Position numbers and translations under genes: made by a program
Part shown: piece by piece, positions 8,446 to 18,294 of the stretch
Position numbering within the stretch: the stretch's first letter is position 1
Layout: every line of letters begins with the position of its first letter
Notes under the pieces: generated by a model
Told to the model about the DNA's origin: nothing
What the model saw: only the letters and a program-made list of their open reading frames with translations
The model's database searches: none
Assembly: GCF_000332295.1 (NCBI RefSeq)
Contig: NZ_KB235930.1
Coordinates: forward strand, 895 to 64,894
Length of the DNA stretch: 64,000 bases
DNA from: Fortiea contorta PCC 7126
GTDB lineage: Bacteria > Cyanobacteriota > Cyanobacteriia > Cyanobacteriales > Nostocaceae
Direction of reading: 5' to 3'

Positions 8446-9717
8446 ATGGATAAACGCTTTTTTAATTTATTTAATCTTACAGAAGACCAAGCGATCGCGC
8501 TGCTAGATACGCCCCAAAACCAACTGAGCGAAGATGATTCCCGCTATATCGCCGCTTCCCATTTGGTCAACTTCCCCACAGCACAATCAATCAACGCCTT
8601 GATGCGCGCAGTCCAGCAAACCGATTCTTCCCTAGATAACCGCATCGTCCGGCGCAAGTCCGTAGAAACTCTAGGGCGACTCCAAGCCGAGGTGGCTTTA
8701 CCAGTGATTCGCGCTTGTTTGGTTGATGAAGACTGCTACACAGTAGAAAATGCTGTTTGGGCGATCGGGGAAATCGGCACTCAAGACCCCGATATCCTAG
8801 AAGATATAGCTAAATTGCTAGACAAGCCTGGGCAAACTTATCGCGTCATTATCCACACCTTAACCAAATTTAATTATCAAGCAGCAATACCACAAATTCA
8901 AAAATTTGTCAATGACACAGACCCACCCACAGCCAGCGCGGCGATCGCTGGAGTCTGCCGCCTCACCGGGGATTATTCTCAAATGCAGAAGGTGGTGGCA
9001 ATGTTGCAACACACCAACGTGTTAGGGCGGCGCTTGTCCATCCAAGATTTAATGGATGCGCGGTACTATGACGCCATTCCGCATATTGCTCGCTGTCCAG
9101 TATCCTTGGTGTTTCGGCTGCGAGGGATTCGCACCTTAGCAGAAGCTGGGATTGCGGCCGGAAAGTTGGATTTTGCCACAATTCAACCGCATTTAGAGCA
9201 GACATTATACGATCGCCCCCAGGATTTGAATTTAGTCCACAGTTACGATCGCCTCCCGACTCTACCAGTTCTGATTCAGGGATTGTATGAAACCGACTTT
9301 GGGCGCTGCTATTTAGCTACCAAAACCATTTTAGAAAGTTACCCTGATGCAGCACCAGAAGCGCTGTTCGCCACCTACGCCGCCGAAGCGCACAACGATT
9401 ACGGCGCCCATTTCCATGTGATGAAACTATTTGGCTGGTTGAAACACGCCCCAGCCTATGATTTGCTCATAGAAGCCTTGAACAACAAAGAACCACAGTT
9501 TCAAAAATCACGAGCAGCAGCAGCGATCGCTCTTGGTGAAATAGGCGATTCTCAAGCAATTCCCCAACTCAAAGCCTGTCTAGAAACCAAAATTTGGGAT
9601 CTGAAATACGCCGCTTTCATGGCCTTAGAGAAACTCGGCGATATCAGCGGTTATGAGCAAGCAGCACAAGATAGTGACTGGTTGATTCGGGAAAAAGCCT
9701 TAAGCACTCGTAATTGA
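8446..9717 (+). CDS. cpeY: Phycoerythrobilin lyase subunit CpeY (HEAT repeats)
   Basis: 423 aa from the ATG at 8446; the frame is open further upstream, but that part is the cpeA-cpeY hairpin and is not protein-like. The protein is built of HEAT-like helical pairs ('VETLGRLQAEVALPVIRACLVDED', 'AVWAIGEIG', 'SRAAAAIALGEIGDSQAIPQL'). Members of the E/F (CpcE/CpeY) lyase family attach bilins to alpha-subunit cysteines; in Fremyella CpeY acts on CpeA Cys82, helped by CpeZ. No promoter is obvious, so read-through from cpeBA is likely. cpeZ starts 33 bases after its stop. Confidence 0.93.
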   Translation: MDKRFFNLFNLTEDQAIALLDTPQNQLSEDDSRYIAASHLVNFPTAQSINALMRAVQQTDSSLDNRIVRRKSVETLGRLQAEVALPVIRACLVDEDCYTVENAVWAIGEIGTQDPDILEDIAKLLDKPGQTYRVIIHTLTKFNYQAAIPQIQKFVNDTDPPTASAAIAGVCRLTGDYSQMQKVVAMLQHTNVLGRRLSIQDLMDARYYDAIPHIARCPVSLVFRLRGIRTLAEAGIAAGKLDFATIQPHLEQTLYDRPQDLNLVHSYDRLPTLPVLIQGLYETDFGRCYLATKTILESYPDAAPEALFATYAAEAHNDYGAHFHVMKLFGWLKHAPAYDLLIEALNNKEPQFQKSRAAAAIALGEIGDSQAIPQLKACLETKIWDLKYAAFMALEKLGDISGYEQAAQDSDWLIREKALSTRN

Positions 9718-9750
9718 TGGTGCAGACCTATAATTATTTAATTCAAAACT

Positions 9751-10365
9751 ATGTCCACAGAAGAACTATTCCAACAACTCAAACACCCAAATCCCCACCT
9801 CCGCGATCAAGCAATGTGGGCGCTGGCTGAGAATCCAGATGAGACAACAATTCCGCGATTGATGAGTATTCTCGATGAAGAAGATACCACCTATCGACGA
9901 GCAGCAGTCAAAGCCCTAGGAGCGATTGGCCCTGATGCTATCACTCCTTTAGTCGCAGCCCTTCTTAATAGCGATAACGTTACTGTCCGGGGAAGTGCGG
10001 CGAAAGCACTAGCCCAAGTAGCCATCAATCATCCAGAAGAACCCTTCCCAGATGAAGGTATACAAGGTTTAAAAACGGCTCTCCAAGACTCCAACCCTGT
10101 GGTACACATTGCTGCAGTTATGGCTTTGGGTGAAATTGGTACGCCGGCGGTAGATGTTTTAATCCAAGCATTGCAAACCACAGATAACCCAGCCTTGGGA
10201 ATTTCTTTAGTGAATGCGATCGCCTCCATTGGCGATAGTCGGGGTGTAGAGGTGCTACAGTCTTTAATTGCTGATGAATCCACCGATTCCTACGTCCGCG
10301 AGTCCGCCATTAGTGCATTGTCTCGCCTGGAAATGACAGTCAAGTTTCAGCGCGGCGAAAGATAA
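9751..10365 (+). CDS. cpeZ: CpeZ, phycoerythrin lyase partner/chaperone (HEAT repeats)
   Basis: 204 aa made of about five HEAT-like repeats ('HPNPHLRDQAMWALAE', 'TTYRRAAVKALGAIG', 'VTVRGSAAKALAQVA', 'PVVHIAAVMALGEIG'). This matches the CpeZ/CpcF branch of the E/F lyase family. Published work on Fremyella shows CpeZ stimulating CpeY on CpeA Cys82 and helping CpeB fold. It forms an operon with cpeY. A methyltransferase gene starts 20 bases after its stop. Confidence 0.92.
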   Translation: MSTEELFQQLKHPNPHLRDQAMWALAENPDETTIPRLMSILDEEDTTYRRAAVKALGAIGPDAITPLVAALLNSDNVTVRGSAAKALAQVAINHPEEPFPDEGIQGLKTALQDSNPVVHIAAVMALGEIGTPAVDVLIQALQTTDNPALGISLVNAIASIGDSRGVEVLQSLIADESTDSYVRESAISALSRLEMTVKFQRGER

Positions 10366-10385
10366 TTACCAGTTACGTAACTACA

Positions 10386-11582
10386 ATGACGCCAGATTCC
10401 CAAAATATTAGTGCAGCAGTTGCTAAACTTTACAATACCTATCCTTTTCCGCCAGAGCCGTTATTAGATGAACCGCCTCCAGGTTATAACTGGCGCTGGA
10501 ATTGGCTAGCGGCGTATAACTTTTGTACCGGACAAAAACCTTCTCATAACAATGTCCGCATTTTAGATGCTGGGTGTGGGACGGGGGTAGGTACAGAATA
10601 TTTGGTGCATCTCAACCCGGAAGCGGCGGTTGTGGGTATTGATTTGAGTAGTGGGGCGTTGAGTGTTGCTCAGGAGCGTTGTCAAAAATCAGGAGCAACG
10701 CGGGTGGAGTTTCATCACTTGAGTTTGTTTGATGTGGAACAGCTTCCGGGTGAGTTTGATTTGATTAATTGTGTGGGGGTACTCCACCATACCCCAGACC
10801 CGATTCGTGGCATTCAAGCCTTGGCTAAAAAGCTCTCACCTGGTGGTATAATACACATCTTTGTGTATGGGGAACTGGGGCGCTGGGAAATTCAGTTGAT
10901 GCAAGAGGCGATCGCGCTTTTGCAAGGCGACCAACAAGGCGATTATACTGATGGCGTAGCTATTGGGCGAAAATTGTTTGCTTCCCTACCGGAAGATAAC
11001 CGCCTGCGGAAACGGGAAGAGGAGCGCTGGTCGTGGGAAAATCAACGAGATGCTTATTTTGCAGATATGTATGTGCATCCCCAGGAAATTGATTACAACA
11101 TCAATACGGTTTTTGAATTAATTGACGCATCTGGGTTAGAGTTTCTCGGGTTTTCTAACCCCCAAATTTGGCAGTTAGAGCGGTTAATTAGCAAAGCACC
11201 AGAGTTAATTGAACGGGCGCAGACTTTAAGCGATCGCCAGCGCTATCGTCTGATAGAATTGCTCGATCCGCAAATGATTACCCACTATGAGTTTTTCTTA
11301 GGACGTAGCCCCATCACCAGAGAAAATTGGGACTCTGACACCAAACTGATGTCTGCAATTCCTGAACCCAGCCCCTGTATTCAGGGATGGCGAGATAGTC
11401 AACAATTTTTTAACCATGACTATCAAATTGTAAATATTAGTGAAGCTGAGTGGCAATTTTTGCAGGCTTGTGATGGCAAGCAAACAGTCAGGGACATTTT
11501 GCTATCAGTAGGAGCGAGTTTAGCAGATGTGCGATCGCTCCAAAAACAGCAAATCATTCTTCTCACTCCCCAGAGTAGTTGA
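10386..11582 (+). CDS. Class I SAM-dependent methyltransferase, 398 aa
   Basis: Residues 61-67 read DAGCGTG, the SAM-binding glycine loop (motif I); 'VVGIDLSSGAL' supplies the acidic residue that holds the ribose, and 'FDLINCVGVLHHTPDP' is motif IV with the post-core strand. The region before motif I ('YNTYPFPPEPLLDEPPPG') is found in a cyanobacterial group with a similar 'YNxYPFPP' start. The last 70 residues form a small extra domain that resembles a PqqD-like segment ('EWQFLQACDGKQTVRDIL'). The substrate is unknown. Spacing of 20 bases suggests cotranscription with cpeYZ; a link to phycobiliprotein methylation is only a guess, since the known Asn methylase is CpcM. Confidence 0.78.
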   Translation: MTPDSQNISAAVAKLYNTYPFPPEPLLDEPPPGYNWRWNWLAAYNFCTGQKPSHNNVRILDAGCGTGVGTEYLVHLNPEAAVVGIDLSSGALSVAQERCQKSGATRVEFHHLSLFDVEQLPGEFDLINCVGVLHHTPDPIRGIQALAKKLSPGGIIHIFVYGELGRWEIQLMQEAIALLQGDQQGDYTDGVAIGRKLFASLPEDNRLRKREEERWSWENQRDAYFADMYVHPQEIDYNINTVFELIDASGLEFLGFSNPQIWQLERLISKAPELIERAQTLSDRQRYRLIELLDPQMITHYEFFLGRSPITRENWDSDTKLMSAIPEPSPCIQGWRDSQQFFNHDYQIVNISEAEWQFLQACDGKQTVRDILLSVGASLADVRSLQKQQIILLTPQSS

Positions 11583-11641
11583 ATAAATCTAGAAAAAGTA
11601 GGGGGATTAGGAACATAACTGCATCCCTCTCCCCATTCCCA

Positions 11642-14581
11642 CTAACTCCCTGGTATGGGCGCGTTCAAGACTTTCTCAATGCGATCGCGTGTTTCCAACA
11701 AATGCGCTTTGGTATACTCATCATTGGCACTAACTGACCCTAATCTGTCGCGTAATTGTCGAATTTTATACCAAGCTATTGTCCGCGCATCTTCTGGGAC
11801 GGCTTCTTGTCGCAACACCATCGCCGTCAACAGATTTAGGTATTCTCGCTGTAAACCGCGCCGCAGACTGGAAATCTTTAAGGAATTTCCTTTGGGTTTG
11901 AGCACTTCTGTCCAAATTCCTTCTTGTAAGGTATTAAATAACTCCGGAATGCTCAGTGCTTTTTCTGAGTTATTCTTCAATTCAATATCCTTGAGGCGAG
12001 TCAGGCGATCGCTGGACAGTAAAGTGTGTAATACCTCACTCTGCAAAGACAGCACTAAATCATGGATAGGAAAATCCAAACGCCCAATCGCCGGATAACT
12101 CCCCCAATGTCGCCAGCGAGAAGGTGCTAATTTATTCAACAATTCTGGTGAAAAATTGAACGCATCTTCCGCAAATACATATTTTTGCAACGTCTTCAAA
12201 GCCTCTCTTTGTTGTTCCACAGGTACGGCTGCAAATGGTAAGCGACGTTGAGAGTTGAAGTTACTACCAGGTTGAATACGGTAGAAAGACTGACCACCAA
12301 TGTATTTTGTTGTATAAAAAAGATGTTGAAAATAGTTAAACAAAATGGTGACAAATCGGTTACTGACATCGCTGTAACTCTCACCCTCAATAGGATAACG
12401 CTTATTCAGCCGCTCCCACATTACCAGAGAATTATTTAATTGCCACTGTGAATAAACCAGCACATTGTTACTGTTATCCCAAGCATTAGCAGTGGGATCG
12501 AGGTCTGACCGATCCTCATCTGTGGAGTAACTCAACTCTGGCTGTTCCGATTGCGCGGCAATTTCTGCCAATATAGGTTTAGCAGCTTGGGGGCTGGGTG
12601 TGGGAATTGGTGTGTACCCATATTTAATCGCCCATTCGTCATAGGGCCCTACAACATTGGGAAAATAATCACCTTGGGGCGTACCTTGGGGAGCAATATT
12701 CGGAGGGAGATAATCCATCACCGAAGTAGTTAAACCCTTGCTGTTAGTGATGTCTTTACTATTCAACTGCTCTGGTGGTAGCAAGGTACTACCACGGAAG
12801 TTATGGCGTAACCCCAGGGTATGACCAACTTCATGAGCAATAATTAAACGTATTTGTTGATGGATATATGCTTTCAATTGGTCTTGGGTCGGGGGAGCGT
12901 CTTGCAAAAGCGACATCGCTACCGAACCCAAGGCGAACTGACGACCAGCTTCCATGCTGTAGCACAAGTCATATTCACTAGCCAATCTAGACAAACGACT
13001 CCACCAAGGCTTTTGCTTAGACTGGGGTTGACCAGGGCTGCAAATTTGCTGATTTTGCATCAAAGCTGACAAAGAACTACGGACTTGGCTGGGTTGGACA
13101 ATTTGGCGATATTCATTTTTGAGCAAGCGAACTAAACTCGCGTCTACTAAAATATCTGCATCCAAAATTTCCCCAGTCAAGGGATTGACGCGGGATGGCC
13201 CCATTGCAAAGAAACCATCAACGGTGTTAATCCAGCGGATTGTATTGTAGCGGATATCGGCTGGATTCCATTTAGCATCATCTGGCATTTGACGGACTTC
13301 AATTGCATTTTTGAATCCGGCTTTTAAAAAAGCTTGGTTCCACATTAAAACGCCTTCTTTAATGGCGTCGCGGTATTCAAAAGGAACAGCATTATCAATC
13401 CAGAAAACAATTGGTTTTTTGGGGGCGGAAATTGCTGCTTGGGGGTCTTGCTTTTCTAAGTGCCAACGATTGATATAACGGACAAAGGGATCGCCTTGAT
13501 CGTCTTTGGTGAGGTCTTGATATGCAGTGATAAAATAGCCGACACGCTCATCAGCTAGGCGTGGCTGGTAATTACTGGTGGGGAGTTGAGAAAGACTGTA
13601 ATGAACACGGAGAGTGAAACCGCGACCATCAGGTAAGGTAGCAAAACTGAGCATTTCGCTTTCAGGATTGTTAGCACCAGCACCTCCACCAGAAAAATTC
13701 AATACTGATTCAATTTCTACGTTTTGTGGAAAAGCTTGCGCGTTACCAAAATAAGATTGTTCTGTGCTAGCGGTGACACCTAAACTTAAAGATAAACCTG
13801 CTAAATCGGTTAGGAGTAAATCACCTAAGTCAATTAAGAGGGTTTTTCGTTCTGCATGAATACTTTTGATGGGGATAGTGTAGAGCACAGAATCACTAAA
13901 AGAGCGAGCGAGCGATCGCGCTTGTGGATCGCCTTCTCTGGTGCGAAAATTGACATTGCGGACAACAAAATGCAGATTATTGTCTACTCGTTTGAAATAA
14001 AATAGGAAATCTTGCAAAGGCATACCGCTATAAATTCCTTGCTCACCTATCCCCGATTCTAAAGTTGAGGTGGCTAGGTAATTTTTATTCAGTTGTTCTG
14101 GTTGAATTTCTAAATAAATTTTATTCTTGTCTTTTTGGCGATAAAGTGTAAATAAACCCTCAGTTTTGTCTGTGTCTTTCACCACTTCTTCAAATGGTTC
14201 TAAATCATCCTTTTTGGGTGGTTTGTCACTACTGGGTTTAGGCTTTTCATCAGGTTTGCTGGTGGGTTTTTTTGCTTGCAAAAATGGTTGCTTTCCTGCT
14301 TGTTGCGGATTTTCTACTACCCAATCAAAAGCTTGGTGTTCTACTTGTTGATTTTGATTCAGCACCCAAACTTGTTTGGGCGTTTTTCCCGGCGTTGAGG
14401 CAACCTTTTTAGTAGAAATACCTAATAATTCCTTCGCTGACTGGCTCACACGTACCATCTCTGTCTGTTGGTGAGCTAAATCAGTTTTTACCACCTTCAT
14501 GGGCTGTGACTTGGCGTTAGCGGTTGTTATTCCTAAAAATAAACCTTGCAATAAGAGGACATAAAACGTTAGTTTATGCAT
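11642..14581 (-). CDS. Secreted zinc metalloprotease (DUF5117/DUF4953 type), 979 aa
   Basis: An N-terminal signal peptide is clear: 'MHKLTFYVLLLQGLFLGIT' followed by an Ala-Asn-Ala site. A Lys/Pro-rich linker (about residues 90-130) precedes the first domain. At about residue 582 the zinc site HEVGHTLGLRH matches HExxHxxGxxH of metzincin-like enzymes, followed by a Met-turn-like 'SVMDYLPP'. Length and order fit the bacterial DUF5118-DUF5117-DUF4953 proteins. It is probably exported to the periplasm or outside. It stands alone and converges with the methyltransferase gene (59 bases between the stops). The substrate is unknown. Confidence 0.85.
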   Translation of the reverse strand: MHKLTFYVLLLQGLFLGITTANAKSQPMKVVKTDLAHQQTEMVRVSQSAKELLGISTKKVASTPGKTPKQVWVLNQNQQVEHQAFDWVVENPQQAGKQPFLQAKKPTSKPDEKPKPSSDKPPKKDDLEPFEEVVKDTDKTEGLFTLYRQKDKNKIYLEIQPEQLNKNYLATSTLESGIGEQGIYSGMPLQDFLFYFKRVDNNLHFVVRNVNFRTREGDPQARSLARSFSDSVLYTIPIKSIHAERKTLLIDLGDLLLTDLAGLSLSLGVTASTEQSYFGNAQAFPQNVEIESVLNFSGGGAGANNPESEMLSFATLPDGRGFTLRVHYSLSQLPTSNYQPRLADERVGYFITAYQDLTKDDQGDPFVRYINRWHLEKQDPQAAISAPKKPIVFWIDNAVPFEYRDAIKEGVLMWNQAFLKAGFKNAIEVRQMPDDAKWNPADIRYNTIRWINTVDGFFAMGPSRVNPLTGEILDADILVDASLVRLLKNEYRQIVQPSQVRSSLSALMQNQQICSPGQPQSKQKPWWSRLSRLASEYDLCYSMEAGRQFALGSVAMSLLQDAPPTQDQLKAYIHQQIRLIIAHEVGHTLGLRHNFRGSTLLPPEQLNSKDITNSKGLTTSVMDYLPPNIAPQGTPQGDYFPNVVGPYDEWAIKYGYTPIPTPSPQAAKPILAEIAAQSEQPELSYSTDEDRSDLDPTANAWDNSNNVLVYSQWQLNNSLVMWERLNKRYPIEGESYSDVSNRFVTILFNYFQHLFYTTKYIGGQSFYRIQPGSNFNSQRRLPFAAVPVEQQREALKTLQKYVFAEDAFNFSPELLNKLAPSRWRHWGSYPAIGRLDFPIHDLVLSLQSEVLHTLLSSDRLTRLKDIELKNNSEKALSIPELFNTLQEGIWTEVLKPKGNSLKISSLRRGLQREYLNLLTAMVLRQEAVPEDARTIAWYKIRQLRDRLGSVSANDEYTKAHLLETRDRIEKVLNAPIPGS

Positions 14582-15051
14582 TTAATCTACCCCTGATAAC
14601 GAAATAAATCGCTAGATTTTCATTTTGGCAAATTTCTACAGCTTAGTACGCCACAGCGTCAATAAAGCACCGGCGATCGCTTGATCCTCACCCATCAACT
14701 TTTTAATTTAATGATCATCACCATGATTGAACTGTTTTGCTGTAGTATTTTGGCTAACAATTGCTTCTGTAGCAAACAGTACGTATGATTTTGACATCAG
14801 GCTGTAATCATGCTGGAGGTAAGTATAACAATTGCGGCAAAACCCATAAACTTAGAGAAAAATACATAATTTCTTTAGCTTGGTGACAAAATGTAAAACT
14901 CTTGGAGATTAAGTTCGTAGTACTGCTTTTTTCTAATTTAAGTCATATATTACACTAATTTATCTTGTAGCCCAAAAGCTGTTGATAAAGGAAAAAATTG
15001 CAATTAGGCTCTATTTCATCAGTGGTTGTATAGTGTTAGCGGATACAAAAC
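14582..15051. other. Intergenic, divergent promoters expected
   Basis: 470 bases between the divergent protease and pentapeptide genes. One GCGATCGC octamer and AT-rich DNA; I see no gene, RNA or strong hairpin here. Confidence 0.6.
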
Positions 15052-16803
15052 ATGACGCAATTATCTCAGGTTTGGCAGTATTTGAGAAATTACATGCAGG
15101 GTACATGCTCAGAAGAAATACCGCAGAAAACATCTTTGGCAGTGGAAGGAAACTTCACTTCAGGAAACATAATTCCGGAGCCTGATAAAATTCTTAAAAC
15201 TACAGTAGATCATTTATCCGGCTCCTCACTGGTACAAAGACTACAAAAAAGCTTGGAAGAATGGACAAAACCCAGTGGTGGGAAACTGCAGACAAACAAC
15301 AAGCAGATCAGTAGAATCCGTATAGGCGATCGCCAACTTGATGAAGAGATTTATGATGTCCTAGGTAACGGCGCCCTCACCACGGAAATTGTCGCCGAAG
15401 TCATGAACTTACTGATTGCGGGGAAAAAATTTCGTCCAGTGCAGTTATACCAATGCTTAGAAGACTTTTATCGCCGCTGGTGTGAGGGAGAATTCATCGA
15501 CGCTGTGCCCAGTGACAATTTACCTCAGAAAAAAATGCTCCGCATGAGAGCGCAAGGAATTGTCATCGGACTTAGACAAGTAGATATATACGCAGGACTA
15601 AATGTATTAATTTTATTATTGGAGTTACATCGCCACGCCCAAGAACAAAACGAACTCCAGCCACAAATTAACTTCTATCCCTCCACACAACCGGACACAG
15701 AAAGTTTCTTCACCTCCCAACTACTCCGGATCATCAACTACAGCGATGCGATAGAAATTGGTAACTTTAGTAGTATTGTCGGGGAATTCCTCAAAGGTGG
15801 CAACTTTCAGGGTGTTTACTTAGGAGATGCTAATCTCACAGGTGCTAATTTTAGCGGTGCAAATCTCAGCAATGCTTATTTAGGAGATGCTAATTTTACA
15901 GGCGTTAACTTTAGCGGAGCTAACCTATCAGGTGCAAACTTTGGTGATGCGAATCTCAGTGGCGCCAACCTCAGCCACGCGAACCTTAGCAGCGCCGACC
16001 TCAGCAGCGCTAACCTCAGTGGCGCTAACCTCAGCAGTGCGAACCTCAGCCGCGCCAACCTCAGCCATGCGAACCTCAGCAGCGCCGACCTCAACCGCGC
16101 CGACCTCAGCAGCGCCGACCTCAGCAGCGTTAATCTCAAAGACGCCAATCTCAACCGCGCCGACCTCAGTCATATCAACCTCTTTGGTGCTAACCTTAGT
16201 GACGCCAACCTCAGCGGCGTCAATCTCAACCATGGTGATTTGTGTCGCGCTGACCTCAGTGGGGCTGACCTGAGTAACGCTGTCCTCAACGGTACAAATC
16301 TCAGTGACACAATTTTATTTAATACCAACTTGAGAAATGCTATTCTTACCGCCGCTGACCTCAGCTATGCAAAACTTAACGGTTCCAAGCTCAACTTTGC
16401 CAGACTTAACGGCACTATGTTTTTAGGTGCTGACTTGAGTGGAGTAGACCTCAGCGGCGTGATTCTCAACGACGCCGACCTTAGCGGTGTGATTCTCAAC
16501 GACGCCGACCTCAGCGGTGCAGACCTCAGTAATGCAGTGCTTTTTGGTACAGACTTGAGCTATGCTAACCTCAACAGAGCTAACCTTAGTCGTAGCAACC
16601 TCAGCGGCGCCCTGCTCAATGGCGCTGACCTGAGTCAGAGTGATATGAGCTACGCTATTTTGGGCGGGGCGGATATGAGTGACGCTAATTTAGAAAAAAT
16701 GAATTGGGGTGAAAAGCAACAGTGGGAAGGGGTGCGGGGATTGGAGACAGCGCTAAATGTTCCTGAAGCTTTGAAAGCCGAATTGGGGTTGGATCATTTG
16801 TGA
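15052..16803 (+). CDS. Pentapeptide-repeat protein, 583 aa
   Basis: The N-terminal 240 residues form a helical domain with 'RQVDIYAGLNVLILLLELHRHAQE', a segment shared by several Nostocales pentapeptide proteins. From about residue 250 to 560 there are close to 57 tandem A(D/N)LSG-type pentapeptides, predicting a right-handed four-sided beta helix about 14 coils long. The repeats are broken only by slight variants (LFGANL, FLGADL). No signal peptide or membrane segment is seen. The function of these proteins is mostly unknown; some mimic DNA. Because of the repeat, several other frames are also open over this region, and these are shadows. No clear ribosome binding site precedes the ATG. Confidence 0.88.
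   Translation: MTQLSQVWQYLRNYMQGTCSEEIPQKTSLAVEGNFTSGNIIPEPDKILKTTVDHLSGSSLVQRLQKSLEEWTKPSGGKLQTNNKQISRIRIGDRQLDEEIYDVLGNGALTTEIVAEVMNLLIAGKKFRPVQLYQCLEDFYRRWCEGEFIDAVPSDNLPQKKMLRMRAQGIVIGLRQVDIYAGLNVLILLLELHRHAQEQNELQPQINFYPSTQPDTESFFTSQLLRIINYSDAIEIGNFSSIVGEFLKGGNFQGVYLGDANLTGANFSGANLSNAYLGDANFTGVNFSGANLSGANFGDANLSGANLSHANLSSADLSSANLSGANLSSANLSRANLSHANLSSADLNRADLSSADLSSVNLKDANLNRADLSHINLFGANLSDANLSGVNLNHGDLCRADLSGADLSNAVLNGTNLSDTILFNTNLRNAILTAADLSYAKLNGSKLNFARLNGTMFLGADLSGVDLSGVILNDADLSGVILNDADLSGADLSNAVLFGTDLSYANLNRANLSRSNLSGALLNGADLSQSDMSYAILGGADMSDANLEKMNWGEKQQWEGVRGLETALNVPEALKAELGLDHL
16447..16506 (+). repeat. 30-bp tandem duplication inside the pentapeptide gene
   Basis: Two adjacent 30-base units (16447-16476 and 16477-16506) differ at two positions and encode D-L-S-G-V-I-L-N-D-A twice. 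This is a recent unit duplication of two pentapeptides. Confidence 0.8.
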
Positions 16804-16817
16804 GTTACGAATGAAGA

Positions 16818-17945
16818 TTAAACCTTAATAAACCAGTGTTGTCGGTACATGAGAACAGCAACCATCCACCAAAATAAAACGGTGGCTAAGGCGAATAACA
16901 GTGAACCGTTGTATGTACCCGCCCAAGTAGCAAAAACATTTTGGTAAAGCCAATTGTAAATACTTTGGGCATTTTCACCTGTGCCGATGTTGGTTTTTGC
17001 TAAGACTTTAATTAGTAACACAGAAGCGACAAAAAGAGCGATCGCATTTAATCCCATAATTTTAAATGGTTGACTCCAGCGCCGGATCAGCCGCACTTCG
17101 ATGAGTTCGTAGCAAGCAGCTAGCAGTAACAAAGCCCAACCACTGCTGAAGACGACATAAGAACTTGTCCACAACTTTTTATTAATCGGAAATGTCCATC
17201 CCCAAGCCCAACCGATAATTAGGCAACCAATACCAAATAATGCTAATCCTAAACTTGTGCGCGATCGCACTGGTTGGCTGCGTATCCATTGTCCACTAAA
17301 ATAGCCAGCCAGGACGCTGACTACGGCGGGAATTGTGCTAAACAATCCCTCTGGATCTCCCATGAAGTTGAAACCGTCTCCTTTATACAGGTGGGCTTTG
17401 GGTATGATTAAGCGGTCAACGTAAGCGCCTAAATTTCCTTCCCGCGTCAACACCCCCGCACCATAACCGGGAACAGGTACATACATCATCAACAACCAGT
17501 AACCAATCAGTAGCGCTGCAGCTAGTATCCATTGTCCTTTGCGTGGTAAATTGAGTACGGCAACAGATGCCAACAGGTAACTCAAGCTGATCCGCTGTAA
17601 CACTCCCATCAACCGAATACTACTGAAATCAAAAGTCCACAAACCTTTATTCCAAAAGCCGTTGAGTAATAAACCTAAAGCGAAGAGAATCGCTGCGCGG
17701 CGGAAAATTCGCCCGTAAACGGTAGAATTAGGTTCGTTACCTTCAGTGTATTTGGATAAAGAGAAAGTCATTGCCACACCCACAATGAACAGGAAAAACG
17801 GAAATACCAAATCTGTGGGTGTGCAACCGTTCCATTCAGCATGATCTAAAGACGGATATTTATCCTCAGCAACTCCCACCATATTGACAAGAATCATCCC
17901 CGCAATGGTGAGACCGCGAAAGACATCAAGAGAAGTTAGGCGCAT
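16818..17945 (-). CDS. Heparan-alpha-glucosaminide N-acetyltransferase-like membrane protein (DUF5009/DUF1624)
   Basis: 375 aa from the ATG at 17945. The start 'RLTSLDVFRGLTIAGMILVNM' is typical of the HGSNAT/YeiB-like membrane acyltransferases, followed by 'FPFFLFIVGVAMTFSL'. About ten to eleven hydrophobic segments are spread over the length. Relatives transfer acetyl groups across the membrane to sugars; in bacteria they are thought to modify cell-surface or peptidoglycan sugars. It is convergent with the pentapeptide gene (14 bases between stops) and diverges from a small hypothetical gene. Confidence 0.82.
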   Translation of the reverse strand: MRLTSLDVFRGLTIAGMILVNMVGVAEDKYPSLDHAEWNGCTPTDLVFPFFLFIVGVAMTFSLSKYTEGNEPNSTVYGRIFRRAAILFALGLLLNGFWNKGLWTFDFSSIRLMGVLQRISLSYLLASVAVLNLPRKGQWILAAALLIGYWLLMMYVPVPGYGAGVLTREGNLGAYVDRLIIPKAHLYKGDGFNFMGDPEGLFSTIPAVVSVLAGYFSGQWIRSQPVRSRTSLGLALFGIGCLIIGWAWGWTFPINKKLWTSSYVVFSSGWALLLLAACYELIEVRLIRRWSQPFKIMGLNAIALFVASVLLIKVLAKTNIGTGENAQSIYNWLYQNVFATWAGTYNGSLLFALATVLFWWMVAVLMYRQHWFIKV

Positions 17946-18058
17946 AGACAAGATTTGATATTTTATTTATATTTTAAGGATTCAACATTACTCTTCTTAA
18001 CCCAGACGAGCAAGTAAAATTTATAGACTGAAATACAAGGTAAAATTTTATAAGCAAA

Positions 18059-18292
18059 ATGCCCAGGAATAATCAAATGAGTTGGTTGAGTAAAAAAAGT
18101 AGTCAAGACTACGGCGAATATCTGCCTGATGAAGAAGCAACGCTACAGACAGAAAAAATTCATATTCAAGCAAATAATAGAAAAAATGCGGAAGCCCGAT
18201 GCAAAGAAGAAGCGAAATATGATGGTTTTGATGCTGAGATTGAACCCAAAGGAGGAAAAGATTATGATTGTCGATTTAAATTTTGGAGTTAG
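18059..18292 (+). CDS. Hypothetical protein, 77 aa
   Basis: I do not recognise it. It is highly charged ('NAEARCKEEAKYDGFDAEIEPKGGKDYDCRFKFWS'-like tail, written here in part) with two cysteines (49 and 71) and no membrane segment. An internal ATG at 18077 (MSWLSK) is an alternative start. The next gene begins two bases after its stop, so the two form a probable operon. Confidence 0.55.
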   Translation: MPRNNQMSWLSKKSSQDYGEYLPDEEATLQTEKIHIQANNRKNAEARCKEEAKYDGFDAEIEPKGGKDYDCRFKFWS

Positions 18293-18294
18293 TC

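Noticed and set aside
15876-16273. Several open frames on both strands within the pentapeptide gene
   Set aside because: Periodic repeats keep all frames open; their products are simple repeats.
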